Assembly (NCBI GenBank): GCA_032716605.1
Contig: CM064517.1
Location: forward strand, 27,673,567-27,737,566
DNA from: Paralithodes platypus
Lineage: Eukaryota; Arthropoda; Malacostraca; Decapoda; Lithodidae
DNA length: 64,000 nt
Direction of reading: 5' to 3'
The notes beneath the pieces are model-generated. The model saw only the letters and a program-made list of their open reading frames with translations. It did no database searches and was not told the origin of the DNA. Each line of letters opens with the position of its first letter. Position 1 is the stretch's first letter. Made by a program: the position numbers and the translations under genes. Below are positions 44,584 through 57,300 of this stretch, piece after piece.

Positions 44584-44861
44584 CAAAGAAACGATGGAGT
44601 AAGAACTCTCATCTAAGCTCGACCTTTTTCCTCTCTTTTTTTTTTCTTTGACTTTTTATCCCAAGTTGATACCATCGATCGAAGCGGGTCATTAAGGAAC
44701 TCGGCCATTAAAGTTGGGAAGAAAAGTAGTATTTTTTAACTATTGAACGTAGAAATGTTAATAGTTGAATAAGAGGAAATCAATATAAATATTTTATTCC
44801 ACCACTGGATCACTATATTTAGGATCATTACTCGGTCAGTATATTTGTTAAGGGTAGACGA
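43960..44861. repeat. GGGA/GATG-rich spacer with (TA)n
   Basis: (GGGA)n at about 43970-43996, loose GGATGGATGG-type sequence to 44340, and (TA)n at 44520-44580. There is no gene. Confidence 0.75.
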
Positions 44862-45670
44862 TTTTAAGGGGGAGCAATATGAATGCGTATTTTAAGGGGA
44901 GCAATATGAATGCGTATTTTAAGGGGAGCAATATGAATGCGTATTTTAAGGGGGAGCAATATGAATGCGTATTTTAAGGGGGAGCAATATGAATGCGTAT
45001 TTTAAGGGGGAGCAATATGAACGCGTATTTTAAGGGGGAGCAATATGAACGCGTATTTTAAGGGGGAGCAATATGAATGCGTATTTTAAGGGGGAGCAAT
45101 ATGAATGCGTATTTTAAGGGGGAGCAATATGAATGCGTATTTTAAGGGGGAGCAATATGAATGCGTATTTTAAGGGGGAGCAATATGAATGCGTATTTTA
45201 AGGGGGAGCAATATGAATGAGTATTTTAAGGGGGAGCAATATGAATGCGTATTTCAAGGGGGAGCAATATGAATGCGTATTTTAAGGGGGAGCAATATGA
45301 ATGCGTATTTTAAGGGGGAGCAATATGAATGCGTATTTTAAGGGGGAGCAATATGAATGCGTATTTTAAGGGGGAGCAATATGAATGCGTATTTTAAGGG
45401 GGAGCAATAGGAATGCGTATTTTAAGGGGGAGCAATAGGAATGCGTATTTTAAGGGGGAGCAATATGAATGCGTATTTTAAGGGGGAGCAATATGAATGA
45501 GTATTTTAAGGGGGAGCAATATGAATGCGTATTTTAAGGAGCAATATGAATGCGTATTTTAAGGGGGAGCAATATGAATGCGTATTTTAAGGGGGAGCAA
45601 TATGAATGCGTATTTTAAGGGGGAGCAATATGAATGCGTATTTTAAGGGGGAGCAATATGAATGCGTATT
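44862..45670. repeat. 28-bp minisatellite carrying a family 1-like end, about 29 copies
   Basis: Unit TTTTAAGGGGGAGCAATATG followed by AATGCGTA. Every unit holds TTAAGGGGGAG, the same as a family 1 terminus. The first units have GGGG rather than GGGGG. Homogeneity is high. Confidence 0.96.
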
Positions 45671-45892
45671 CTGGTAATTTGGGGACAGCAACTTGTGTAT
45701 GGCAATTATTATGTTCTCTTTTGCATAGCCTAGTAAAAGATCGTCTAACAAAAAATAAATATAAATGTTTAGTTTTATCAAAAGTAACGGAAATCACTAA
45801 TCTGTAACTAGTTAATTCGAGTCTCCTTAAATGTGACCCAATCGCTAATGAAGTTCTTTGTTTCGTATAGTTATGCCCAGTTTATCTTATAA

Positions 45893-46045
45893 ACTGTCTT
45901 CGTGGTGCGATGTATAAGGTGTTGATTTTCGGTGTGAGCATCCTGGGTTCGAGTCCACGGACTGCCACATGTGTTTGTAAATTTCATTAATCGATTTTAG
46001 GAGTATTGTTGGTTGTTGGAAGGAACATAATAATTTATATATACT
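45893..46045 (+). mobile_element. tRNA-derived SINE-like element, type 2
   Basis: CTGTCTTCGTGGTGCGATG, then TATAAGGTGTTGATTTTCGG, then a perfect Pol III B box GGTTCGAGTCC (45946-45956), then ATTTCATTAATCGATTTTAG and GGTTGTTGGAAGGAACATAA. A nearly identical copy is inverted at 58893-59040. A functional tRNA is unlikely, since the acceptor arms do not pair well and the same 3' body is attached to both. Confidence 0.7.
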
Positions 46046-46620
46046 GTATATGAAAGTATGGAATTATTGACAGACTTAACACAAATACCATTAGTTGAAG
46101 AAAATACCAACACCACTCTCCTCTTCCTTCCTTTGTATTTTCTGTTGTATTTGTTTTCCTAATCAAAAGAACATATACATAAAATATATCTCGAAGTACG
46201 GTACAAACAGATCAAACAATACACGACCATCACTTCCTCCTCCTACACCACTTCATCCGCGCCCCCTTAAAAGCGACCCCCTCCTCATTTCCTCTTTTTC
46301 CACTCCTTCTCTTTGTCCCAAGTCCGATAGCCCCGCGCTCACCAATAACAATAATTTATCCCTCCTCCCCTGGACGACAGCCATCACGACCCCGCCTGAT
46401 GCTCCAGCCACAAAAACCCCGGGCGGTCATCAAAGAGAGGCCCTGGAACGAGGACTCCGAGACGCTTCCAGATTCCAGTGGTGAGAGGATGTCGGTTTGG
46501 AGGGTGGTGGGGTGGCGGTGGTGGGTAGGGAAGGGAGGAGGGTGGTGGGGTGGCGGTGGTGGGTAGGGGAGGGGGAGGGTTAAGGCTCAGGTATAGAGGA
46601 AGAATAAGAATACCAAAACA
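46046..46620. other. Unique sequence, partly GC-rich
   Basis: GGTGGTGGGGTGGCGGTGGTG-type repeats at 46497-46575. CTTCCAGATTCCAGTGGTGA at 46465 resembles CTTCCAGATTCCAGCAGTGA at 48432. No gene is recognised; the open frame 46095-46484 has no family resemblance. Confidence 0.4.
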
Positions 46621-46625
46621 AAAAA

Positions 46626-46672
<47 letters not shown>

Positions 46673-46675
46673 TTC
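46621..46675. repeat. (TAAA)n-(TAA)n microsatellite
   Basis: About 9 TAAA units followed by about 5 TAA units. Confidence 0.96.
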
Positions 46676-46880
46676 ATATTGTTTTCACCAACCAACTTTA
46701 CTTCTAAACTCAATTAATGAAATCAACTTATACATCATTAAATAAATCCATAAATAAGACGAAGAAGATGGTGGCCGAGGGGGATAGGTGGTGGATGTGG
46801 GAGATAGCCGAAGAGAGAGGCTGGGGGTACATAATACATTTGACTTCTTGCAAATTCCAATGGAGTATGGGTGAGTTGCC

Positions 46881-47217
46881 TTAAGGGGAGGTCTCCACTT
46901 GAGGGATTGTTTTCTTGACCCCTTTCTCCCTCATGTTTAGCCCCATTGCTTTTCTAATTTTAAGACGTTCGCCCCATTATTTTGACTATTTTAAGAACTT
47001 TCGACCCATTTCTGTCAATTTTAAGACCTTTCGTGCCATTTAGGTGTCGATTTTTATCCTGGCGAGCGATAGCGAGCCTGTAATTTAAGAGGAACCGGCT
47101 TTCAGCCGGGACATTTTTCTAACGAAAAATGTACAAATTTATCTTGAAAGGGGGTCTAGGGGGTGTAATTTTAAGATTGATGGAATTCTAGGGAACGAAC
47201 TAAAAACCTCCCCTTAA
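46881..47217 (-). mobile_element. Family 1 MITE, variant A
   Basis: 337 bp with both TTAA ends and the compensated hairpin CCGGCTTTCAGCCGG. The A-rich hairpin has one change (CTAACGAAAAAT). Confidence 0.9.
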
Positions 47218-47269
47218 GGAACTCTAATATAATAGGATGACGTCGGCAGGGTTTATATGAGGTTAATTT

Positions 47270-48426
47270 AGAGTTGAGGTAGAGAATAAGGTATAAAGGT
47301 ATATAGGTAAATAAGGTATAAAGGTATATAGGTAAATAAGGTATAAAGATATATAGGTAAATAAGGTATAAAGATATATAGGTAAATAAGGTATAGGTAA
47401 ATAGTATAATATAGTATAAGGTATAAAGATATATAGGTAAATAAGGTATAAAGATATATAGGTAAATAAGGTATAAAGGTATATAGGTAAATAAGGTATA
47501 AAGGTATATAGGTAAATAAGGTATAAAGGTATATATGTAAATAAGGTATAAAGGTATATAGGTAAATAAGGTATAAAGGTATATAGGTAAATAAGGTATA
47601 AAGATATATAGATAAATAAGGTATAAAGGTATATATGTAAATAAGGTATAAAGATATATAGGTAAATAAGGTATAAAGATATATATGTAAATAAGGTATA
47701 AAGGTATATAGGTAAATAAGGTATAAAGGTATATAGGTAAATAAGGTATATAGATAAATAAGGTATAAAGATATATAGATAAATAAGGTATAAAGATATA
47801 TAGATAAATAAGGTATAAAGGTATATAGATAAATAAGGTATAAAGATATATAGGTAAATAAGGTATAAAGGTATATAGGTAAATAAGGTATAAAGGTATA
47901 TAGATAAATAAGGTATAAAGATATATAGGTAAATAAGGTATAAAGGTATATAGGTAAATAAGGTATAAAGGTATATAGATAAATAAGGTATAAAGATATA
48001 TAGGTAAATAAGGTATAAAGGTATATAGGTAAATAAGGTATAAAGGTATATAGATAAATAAGGTATAAAGATATATAGGTAAATAAGGTATAAAGGTATA
48101 TAGATAAATAAGGTATAAAGATATATAGGTAAATAAGGTATAAAGGTATATAGGTAAATAAGGTATAAAGGTATATAGATAAATAAGGTATAAAGGTATA
48201 TAGGTAAATAAGGTATAAAGGTATATAGGTAAATAAGGTATAAAGGTATATAGGTAAATAAGGTATAAAGGTATATAGGTAAATAAGGTATATAGATAAA
48301 TAAGGTATAAAGATATATAGATAAATAAGGTATAAAGGTATATAGATAAATAAGGTATAAAGATATATAGATAAATAAGGTATAAAGATATATAGATAAA
48401 TAAGGTATAAAGGTATATAGATAAAT
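47270..48426. repeat. 25-bp minisatellite, about 45 copies
   Basis: Unit GGTATAAAGGTATATAGGTA followed by AATAA, with G/A alternations (AAGATATATAGATAAAT). The minus strand has no stop in any phase of the unit, so a 424-codon frame arises although 25 is not a multiple of 3. Confidence 0.97.
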
Positions 48427-48482
48427 TTGACCAGCTTCCAGATTCCAGCAGTGAGAGGATGGCGGTCTGGATGGTAGTGGGT

Positions 48483-48883
48483 TTAAGGGGGTAACTACTC
48501 GCTTTTTATGGACCTCCTTCTCCCTCGTGTTTAGCATATTAGTTATGAGATTTTAAGACGTTCCTTCCATTAGTTTGGCGATTTTAATACCTTTCGCCCC
48601 ATTTTGTTGTCAATTTCAAGAGCTTTCGTGCCATTTAGGTCTCGATTTTTCCTGGCGAGCGATAGTGAGCCTGTAATTGTAAGAGGAAATTTTTCTATCA
48701 AAAAATGTACAAATTTATCTTGAAGGGGGGTCTAGGGGATGTTTTTTTTAAAGCTTGATGGAGGTCTAGCGAGGAAACTAAAAAAGTATATATAAAATAC
48801 ATACATAATACATACATAATACATACATAATACATACATAATACATACATATATAGACCAAAAACCAAGCAGTTCCCCCTTAA
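48483..48883 (-). mobile_element. Family 1 MITE, variant B, with internal 11-bp array
   Basis: 401 bp. It lacks the CCGGCC hairpin: GTAAGAGGAAATTTTTCTATC joins across where the hairpin should be. Near the right end about five units of AATACATACAT (48793-48850) precede TATAGACCAAAAACCAAGC and CCCCCTTAA. Confidence 0.87.
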
Positions 48884-49260
48884 GGGCGAGGTGGGGTGGG
48901 GGATAGCTGGTGGTTGTACTGGAGTTGTCTAAATGGGTGCTATGTTTTATCCAGATTCCAATAGCGGAGGCTGGATTGGTTTGATTTAAAGTTGCGGTAG
49001 CTGTGAGAAATAGGTGATGACTATAAATGATTTGTCAAATAACCGCTATATTTTTTCCCTAATTTCTTAAGTTTCCTGAAATTATTTATAAGGATTAGGT
49101 GGAGAAGATAGTCGAGGAAAATACGTGGATGCGATTGGATTAGGGGGGACTGTAATAGTTAGTTTCGAGCCGCCTCCAAATGTTAGTGAATTGGGAGAAT
49201 TCTGCCGCAGGAAGCAGGTTCTGCAAAGTCGGCTGCGCTTAGTAGGTTTGGCTAGGTTTA

Positions 49261-49586
49261 TTAAGGGGAGGTCTCCATTTGAGTTTTTTTTTTCTTGACC
49301 CCTTTCTCCCTCATGTTTAGCCCCATTGTTTTTGATATTATAAAACGTTTGCCCCATTAGTTTAGCGATTTTAAGAACTTTCACCCCATATTAAGACCTT
49401 TTGTGCAATTCAGGTGTCAATGTTATCCTGGCGAGCGATAGCGAGCCTGTAATTTAAGAGGAACCGGCCTTCGGCCGGGACATTTTTCTACCGAAAAATG
49501 TACAAATTTATCTCGAAAGGGACTCAAGGGGGTGTAATTTTAAGCTTGATGGAGGCCTAGGGAACAAACTAAATACCTCCCCTTAA
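49261..49586 (-). mobile_element. Family 1 MITE, variant A
   Basis: 326 bp, both TTAA ends, perfect CCGGCCTTCGGCCGG hairpin; closest to the copies at 167 and 1067. The preceding 48884-49260 is unique sequence with no gene. Confidence 0.9.
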
Positions 49587-49719
49587 GTTAGGTTAGGTAC
49601 AGGAAATAGTGTAGGTTCAGACGAGTCTGTGTTCGGTCGAGTTCTCCTAGGGGTCGACTTCTCTTGTTTTCGTCCGTTTAAAGTGGTTAGCTTATTTAAA
49701 AAGTTGAGATTGTTGGAGA

Positions 49720-49945
49720 GTGTGATGTATCAGTTGGAGAGTGTGATGTATCAGTGTGATGTATCCGTGTGAGAGTGTGATGTATCAGTGTGAGAGTGTG
49801 ATGTATCAGTGTGAGAGTGTGATGTATCAGTGTGAGAGTGTGATGTATCAGTGTGAGAGTGTGATGTATCAGTTGGAGAGTGTGATGTATCAGTGTGAGA
49901 GTGTGATGTATCAGTGTGAGAGTGTGATGTATCAGTGTGAGAGAA
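49720..49945. repeat. 21-bp minisatellite, about 10 copies
   Basis: Unit GAGAGTGTGATGTATCAGTG followed by T. A 7-codon period keeps frames open on both strands. Confidence 0.96.
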
Positions 49946-50905
49946 ATATCGAAGGGAGACTAGAATGGGAATGATTAGCTTCTTACAGAATCCAATGGAC
50001 AAGTCTGGTTATTTGTTTACGGCTGAGTTGCAACAGAAAGTTATAGACACCATATGGAACTTTGGACTTGTTCCGTATGTGTTGGTGAAACTCAATGTGG
50101 TTGAGATGAAATGATGCTGGGTTGAGCAGCTATACAGGTAATATACGTGTCAGGCTTAAAACAAAAGTAATACCAAAAATATATCATAGGTAATAAAGTT
50201 TGGAGCCGCAGTATCCAAAGGCATTCCAATATCCACAGGAGTCCGGATGAGATATGTTATGGGTTGCAGAGGAAAAGATGGGTGTAGAGGAGCGCATGTA
50301 AAAAGATTATCGAGGAGAGGTTGGAACGAAGATAGTGAGTTGCTTCAAGATTGTAGTAGTGACAGTAGTTTTTGGAGGGTTTATATGAATTCAATGCATG
50401 GGTGATCTAAGCATGTGGGGATGTTAGAGGTTATAATTTTAAAGGAAGAAAGAAGTCGTTGTATACTAAAGGGGTTAATTATATAGGTTGAAATGCAAGG
50501 CAAACAAAACTTAAGAATGAACTATGTTGAAATCGACGATAATACAGTAATATAAGAAAATGTAGCCTAAAAAACATGGATTGAATTATATATGTAGATA
50601 CAAACAACAAGCAAAGATACAAAGAAGTTCATATATTTTGTCTATATAAACATAAGCTACGAGTAAAAAAGTTCTCTCCTGGATGACCTAGATGTGTGTG
50701 AATTTGTTTTTGTGTTTGTGTGTCCATTGTTTTCTGTTGTGTTGTCCTTATTCTGGCTCTGTCTAGAGTCGGCTACCCCCCCCCAACACAAATAGGAACA
50801 GTAGGGATTGGGCTTGAGTATATAGATAGATAGATAGATACATAGAAAAAAGATAAAACCCCGAGCTAAATAGCAAAAGAAAATATGATGCCAGCTTGGA
50901 ACTGG
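49946..50905. other. Unique AT-rich spacer
   Basis: No gene is recognised. A TAGA repeat lies at 50822-50842 and CTAAAGGGGTTAATTA at 50466 looks like a solitary family 2 end. Confidence 0.5.
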
Positions 50906-51130
50906 TCAGCCGAGACAAAAATGATGAGTGGTTATGGGATCCAGGAAAATGTGAGAGAAGTTGTGTAGAAGATGTGTGTCCCGAGCCTTCACACTTACCA
51001 CTGTCCTCTTCAACATCGAGGTCGCTCTATAAATCACCTTAATGACTTTACCGTACTTGGGTTTCCTATCGAGCCTATATGATCTGGTGTAACCCAAGTT
51101 ACCTACAATCTCCTTCGTTCCCCTCCACAT
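50906..51130 (-). other. Short coding-like frame, unrecognised
   Basis: 75 codons without low complexity: KEIVGNLGYTRSYRLDRKPK, then KYGKVIKVIYRATSMLKRTV. A GTAAGT donor-like site follows KRTV at about 51000 and a long CT tract lies on its other side. It could be an exon fragment or chance. No family is recognised. Confidence 0.15.
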
Positions 51131-51137
51131 CCCTTCA

Positions 51138-51140
<3 letters not shown>

Positions 51141-51193
<53 letters not shown>

Positions 51194-51447
51194 CCCTGAA
51201 GTTCAAAATTAGTAGTATATAATATCTACTTCAATATCTAATACAGAATTCCAAGTAAAATATTTTAAATTCAACTTTGGTCCAATTTAACACTAGCGTA
51301 TGGTTCATGGAGGCAGACAATTTGGTGGGAATGGCAGGTGGGAAGAGAGCCTTCTTCTGTACAGTTCTAATCTTTCATCTAATATAAATTACCGACTTAG
51401 ATATTTTTATTACGGATTGCCTATTACGCACCACAAGGTCTGAGCAG

Positions 51448-51514
<67 letters not shown>

Positions 51515-51835
51515 GACAACCCAGAAAAATATTGTGTTTCCTGCGACGACGGGTTTGGAGAAGAAGAGTGGAGTGGTGGTGGTGGTGGGAGTGCCCCCTT
51601 CGCGAGAGAGAAGACTCCAGCCACATTGTTTCTTTCGGCCTTCCATTTCCGACCCCTGATGTTCATTTGTCTTCTCCCTCGGCAGTTCTGGGGTGGGGAG
51701 GGGAGGGGAGGGGAGTGGACGGGATGGGAGGAGAGAGAGAGAAACAGGAAAGCTAAAGTGAGGAGGGGGGGGGGGGGGGGGGGGGGGAGAATGAAGAAAT
51801 ATGGCAAGAAAAGAGAGAGAGAGAGAGAAAAAAAA

Positions 51836-51870
<35 letters not shown>

Positions 51871-51890
51871 CAAGAGCGAGTGAGAGTATT
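51141..51890. repeat. CT tracts, G tract and GA tract
   Basis: CT at 51141-51192 and 51452-51511, a G run at 51767-51787, and GA-rich sequence at 51810-51875. The interspersed unique sequence shows no gene. Confidence 0.9.
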
Positions 51891-52175
51891 ATAAAGAGAG
51901 AGCAGAAATAGAAAAATCAAGAACGAAAGAAAACGAGAGCAAGCGAGAGAAGATGTGTGTCTAATGGGGAGAAAAATGACAAGGAGGGGGAGACTGGCCA
52001 AGATCCCAAGAAAGATGCTAGAAAAATGAGTCTCGGTTACGCTGGTTGGGCTTCAGAGTGTCTTGGGGTGAAATGGGCTTGAAATTCGAAGGAGAAATTT
52101 ATTGTTTTTCGTGATCGGCCATTTTTCTTGGAGGGGAGATCAAGTACATTAATCAACGAAGAGGCCAAGATGCCA

Positions 52176-52390
52176 TTAACCCCTTCTTTACCGGTTATGT
52201 ATTTTTAATTATATTCTTGCTATATTTAGACGATTTTGTGCAGTTGAAGAAGGATCTGAAATAGTAAAAAGGGTTAAGTGAGATAGTTCGAAGCTTGTTA
52301 ATTGCTGGAGACTCTTTTTAAACTGAATAATATCGTCTAATAGTAGCCAGAATAGAGTGAAGAGGACGGTACCGGCACAGAAAGGGTTAA
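52176..52390. mobile_element. Family 2 MITE
   Basis: 215 bp with both TTAA ends (TTAACCCCTTCTTTACCGG and CCGGCACAGAAAGGGTTAA). The arms carry CTATATTTAGACGATTTTGT and ATCGTCTAATAGTAGCCAGA. Confidence 0.86.
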
Positions 52391-52539
52391 AAGAGGGAGT
52401 CTTTTTATATTTATCCGTAAAGAGGATCATTGTTCATCACAATAGATCACTTATGCTTTATATATAAAAAATCGAATCTATTCAACAAAAGGCTATCCTT
52501 AACACGCATAATTTAAAAAGGGGAAATAATTAATTAAGA

Positions 52540-52926
52540 GGGTGGATGGGACTCGTTAGCCTTGGTCGGCAACTCATCTAGGGGAGACAACCTTATACAA
52601 ATCCGGGTGGATGGGACTCGTCAGCCTTGGTTGGCAACCTGTCTAGGGGAGTAAACCTGATACAAATCCGTACTGCTTACCTAAGGGTAAGGCAGGTTAG
52701 TGGATGGATTAGCCTAACACCACTGTAGCAAAATAGTGCTAACAAGATACACAGAGGGCCTCGGAGTCGGACGGATCCTAAATTGAGTGATCAATCCTGT
52801 AAGTCCTTCACTAAACTGGCTCGGGTTGTCCCTCTCACAGGGAATAGGTCCGCTTGGGGGCATTCTGTGTATGGCCACCCTCGTGCGGGAAGTAAGGCGT
52901 CCGGCAATAGATAGATAGATAGATTA
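52540..52926 (+). mobile_element. SINE-like repeat with (ATAG)n tail
   Basis: A GC-balanced block of about 385 bp, unlike its AT-rich surroundings. It starts with a duplicated segment of about 68 bp (GGGTGGATGGGACTCGTTAG and GGGTGGATGGGACTCGTCAG), then GGGCCTCGGAGTCGGACGGA, and ends GGCGTCCGGCAATAGATAGATAG. A simple-repeat tail and sharp edges suggest a retroposon, but no second copy lies in this window. Confidence 0.5.
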
Positions 52927-53054
52927 ATTAAAAGGGTATCAGTTGCATCAACTGCCAAAATAATTAATGTTATTAATCAAAAGGAGATTAATTAAATTTA
53001 TCAACAAAGACAAATATGTTCACCAAAAGAGGTTAATTACATTGACAAACTAGA

Positions 53055-53234
53055 GAGGCACTAGGGAGACCGCATAACTTTGTCTACGCTGGTGGAAGTA
53101 TGCTCTCTACCGATCGCTTCCCAAATTGAATCACTTTTTTCTTGGCATATATCCCATCTGTCCACCACATTTCGTGAACATCGGTTCTTAGCGTTTTTAG
53201 ATATCTTGTTTACAGACAAACAGACAAACGGAGA

Positions 53235-53268
<34 letters not shown>
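53055..53268 (+). mobile_element. Retroelement 3' end with poly(A)
   Basis: CGCATAACTTTGTCTACGCT, then CATTTCGTGAACATCGGTTC, then AGATATCTTGTTTACAGACA AACAGACAAACGGAGAC and about 31 A. The 'GTGAA-ATCGGTT...TTACAGACAGACA-(A)n' layout is common at the 3' ends of arthropod LINEs and SINEs. The 5' limit is uncertain. Confidence 0.55.
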
Positions 53269-53271
<3 letters not shown>

Positions 53272-53960
53272 AAATTCATAAGCAGGGGTAATTAGATACA
53301 ATCACCATAAACACAACAATAACCATTATAACGTAGCCTACCACCATAACACCATAACACCATAACACTTAACATCAACACTACACTACAGTATATCTTC
53401 ATTATCGCCCTCACCATAACCATAAACACCAAACGAACAACCATGGGTCCAAACACTCGTATCACCATAGTACTAACCATTACCATCACCACAATATCAC
53501 TATAACTAACAACTAATAACTAACCAACACCATTACTCACAACTAGCCACCACTACAACCCTTCCCTATCACCACCACCACCAATATCTAAACCATCACC
53601 ACCACCATCACTAAGTCCACTTTCACCATCACTACCTAACTCACCATTACTCAACAACTAACACCCTTCCCCATCACCACTACAATCTAAATCATCACCA
53701 CAACCATCACCACATCCACTTTCACCATCACTACCTAACTCACCATTACTCACAACTAACACCCTTCCCCATCACCACTACAATCTAAATCATCACCACA
53801 ACCATCACCACATCCACTTTCACCATCACTACCTAACTCACCATTACTCAACAACTAACACCCTTCCCCATCACCACTACAATCTAAATCATCACCACAA
53901 CCATCACCACATCCACTTTCACCATCACTACCATACTCACCCCTATCACCACCAGCACCC
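53269..53960. repeat. CCA/CAC-rich region with 99-bp repeats
   Basis: Degenerate ACCATAACACC sequence, then three units of about 99 bp (53640-53935) containing CACTACAATCTAAATCATCA and CCACATCCACTTTCACCATC. Confidence 0.88.
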
Positions 53961-53965
53961 TCCCA

Positions 53966-54110
53966 ATGGTCGTATACTCGTGATGGTGACTCCCTTTGCG
54001 GTCGTGGTGTCCCCCCTCAGGCCGAGTTAAGGGAGCTCTTAGGGGGGATAAAGGGAGATAATGTGGCTACTGGGGACAGACAGGGAGCAGAGGAGGAGGG
54101 AGAGGGATAG
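53966..54110 (+). repeat. Array-flank block, copy 1
   Basis: CGTATACTCGTGATGG, then AAGGGAGCTCTTAGGGGGG and AAAGGGAGATAATGTGGCTA, related to 58583-58715. Both copies sit on the same side of a CAC-rich array, so array plus block looks tandemly duplicated. Confidence 0.85.
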
Positions 54111-54165
54111 AAAGGAGGAGGAGGAGGATGGAGAGGGATAGAAAGGAGGAGAAACGACAGCACTA

Positions 54166-54379
54166 TTAACCCTTCTGTACCGATGCCGTCCTATAAACTT
54201 TATTCTGGCCATTATTAGAACATTGAATTCAGTTTAAAAACGGCCTCCAGTAGTGAACAGGCTTCGCACTATATCACTTAGCCCTTTTCACTACCACAAA
54301 TCCGTCTTAAACGGCTCAAAATCGCCTAAATATAGCAAGGATACAAATTAAAAGACGTCGCCGGTACAGAAGGGGTTAC
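54166..54379. mobile_element. Family 2 MITE
   Basis: 214 bp with TTAACCCTTCTGTACCG on the left and CGCCGGTACAGAAGGGGTTA on the right; the final A is lost (TTAC). The arms include TTATTCTGGCCATTATTAGA. Confidence 0.86.
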
Positions 54380-57300
54380 CGATTATGACAACCGCCACCA
54401 CACTAACTACCATTACCACCACCACCACCAAAGTAACAACCAATACCACTACCATCACCACTACCACCAAGACATTGAACATCATCATCATCACAATCCT
54501 TTAATACCACCACCATCACCATAACCACGACATATATTGAACACAATCACCACCATCACCAAGGCACTGACCACCACCATCACCAAGGCACTGACCACCA
54601 CCACCACCATCACCAAGGCACTGACCACCACCATCACCATAACCAAGGCACTGACCACCACCATCACCAAGGCACTGACCACCACCACCACCAAGGCACT
54701 GACCACCACCACCACCACCATCACCAAGGCACTGACCACCACCATCACCAAGGCACTGACCACCACCACCACCACCATCACCAAGGCACTGACCACCACC
54801 ATCACCATCACCAAGGCACTGACCACCACCATCACCAAGGCACTGACCACCACCATCACCAAGGCACTGACCACCACCACCACCAAGGCACTGACCACCA
54901 CCACCACCACCATCACCAAGGCACTGACCACCACCACCACCAAGGCACTGACCACCACCATCACCACCATCACCAAGGCACTGACCACCACCACCACCAA
55001 GGCACTGACCACCACCATCACCAAGGCACTGACCACCACCACCACCAAGGCACTGACCACCACCACCACCACCAAGGCACTGACCACCACCACCACCAAG
55101 GCACTGACCACCACCACCACCATCACCAAGGCACTGACCACCACCATCACCAAGGCACTGACCACCACCACCACCATCACCAAGGCACTGACCACCACCA
55201 CCACCACCATCACCAAGGCACTGACCACCACCATCACCAAGGCACCGACCACCACCACCACCATCACCAGGCACTGACCACCACCACCACCAAGGCACTG
55301 ACCACCACCATCACCAAGGCACTGACCACCACCACCACCAAGGCACTGACCACCACCACCACCACCATCACCAAGGCACTGACCACCACCACCACCACCA
55401 TCACCAAGGCACTGACCACCACCACCACCAAGGCACTGACCACCACCACCACCATCACCAAGGCACTGACCACCACCATCACCAAGGCACTGACCACCAC
55501 CACCACCATCACCAAGGCACTGACCACCACCATCACCAAGGCACTGACCACCACCATCACCATCACCAAGGCACTGACCACCACCACCACCATCACCAAG
55601 GCACTGACCACCACCACCACCAAGGCACTGACCACCACCATCACCAAGGCACTGACCACCACCACCACCAAGGCACTGACCACCACCACCACCATCACCA
55701 AGGCACTGACCACCACCATCAGCAAGGCACTGACCACCACCACCACCAAGGCACTGACCACCACCATCACCAAGGCACTGACCACCACCACCACCATCAC
55801 CAAGGCACTGACCACCACCATCACCAAGGCACTGACCACCACCACCACCAAGGCACTGACCACCACCATCACCATCACCAAGGCACTGACCACCACCACC
55901 ACCATCACCAAGGCACTGACCACCACCACCACCATCACCAAGGCACTGACCACCACCACCACCAAGGCACTGACCACCACCATCACCAAGGCACTGACCA
56001 CCACCATCACCAAGGCACTGACCACCACCACCACCACCATCACCAAGGCACTGACCACCACCACCACCAAGGCACTGACCACCACCACCACCATCACCAA
56101 GGCACTGACCACCACCATCACCAAGGCACTGACCACCACCACCACCATCACCAAGGCACTGACCACCACCATCACCAAGGCACTGACCACCACCATCACC
56201 ATCACCAAGGCACTGACCACCACCACCACCATCACCAAGGCACTGACCACCACCACCACCAAGGCACTGACCACCACCATCACCAAGGCACTGACCACCA
56301 CCACCACCAAGGCACTGACCACCACCACCACCACCATCACCAAGGCACTGACCACCACCATCAGCAAGGCACTGACCACCACCACCACCAAGGCACTGAC
56401 CACCACCATCACCAAGGCACTGACCACCACCACCACCATCACCAAGGCACTGACCACCACCATCACCAAGGCACTGACCACCACCACCACCAAGGCACTG
56501 ACCACCACCATCACCATCACCAAGGCACTGACCACCACCACCACCATCACCAAGGCACTGACCACCACCACCACCATCACCAAGGCACTGACCACCACCA
56601 CCACCAAGGCACTGACCACCACCATCACCAAGGCACTGACCACCACCATCACCAAGGCACTGACCACCACCACCACCATCACCAAGGCACTGACCACCAC
56701 CACCACCATCACCAAGGCACTGACCACCACCACCACCACCACCAAGGCACTGACCACCACCATCACCAAGGCACTGACCACCACCACCACCATCACCAAG
56801 GCACTGACCACCACCACCACCATCACCAAGGCACTGACCACCACCACCACCACCACCAAGGCACTGACCACCACCATCACCAAGGCACTGACCACCACCA
56901 TCACCAAGGCACTGACCACCACCATCACCATCACCAAGGCACTGACCACCACCACCATCACCACCATCACCACCATCACCAAGGCACTGACCACCACCAT
57001 CACCATCACCAAGGCACTGACCACCACCACCACCATCACCACCATCACCAAGGCACTGACCACCACCATCACCATCACCAAGGCACTGACCACCACCACC
57101 ACCAAGGCACTGACCACCACCACCACCACCATCACCAAGGCACTGACCACCACCACCACCAAGGCACTGACCACCACCACCACCACCATCACCAAGGCAC
57201 TGACCACCACCACCACCATCACCAAGGCACTGACCACCACCACCACCACCATCACCATCACCAAGGCACTGACCACCACCACCACCACCATCACCATCAC

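Noticed and set aside
44862..45670. Centromeric satellite
   Set aside because: The 28-bp array is under 1 kb and one of many unrelated minisatellites here; nothing points to a centromere.
47263..48537. 424-codon minus-strand frame as a membrane protein
   Set aside because: It is only the 25-bp repeat translated; hydrophobicity follows from the TA-rich unit.
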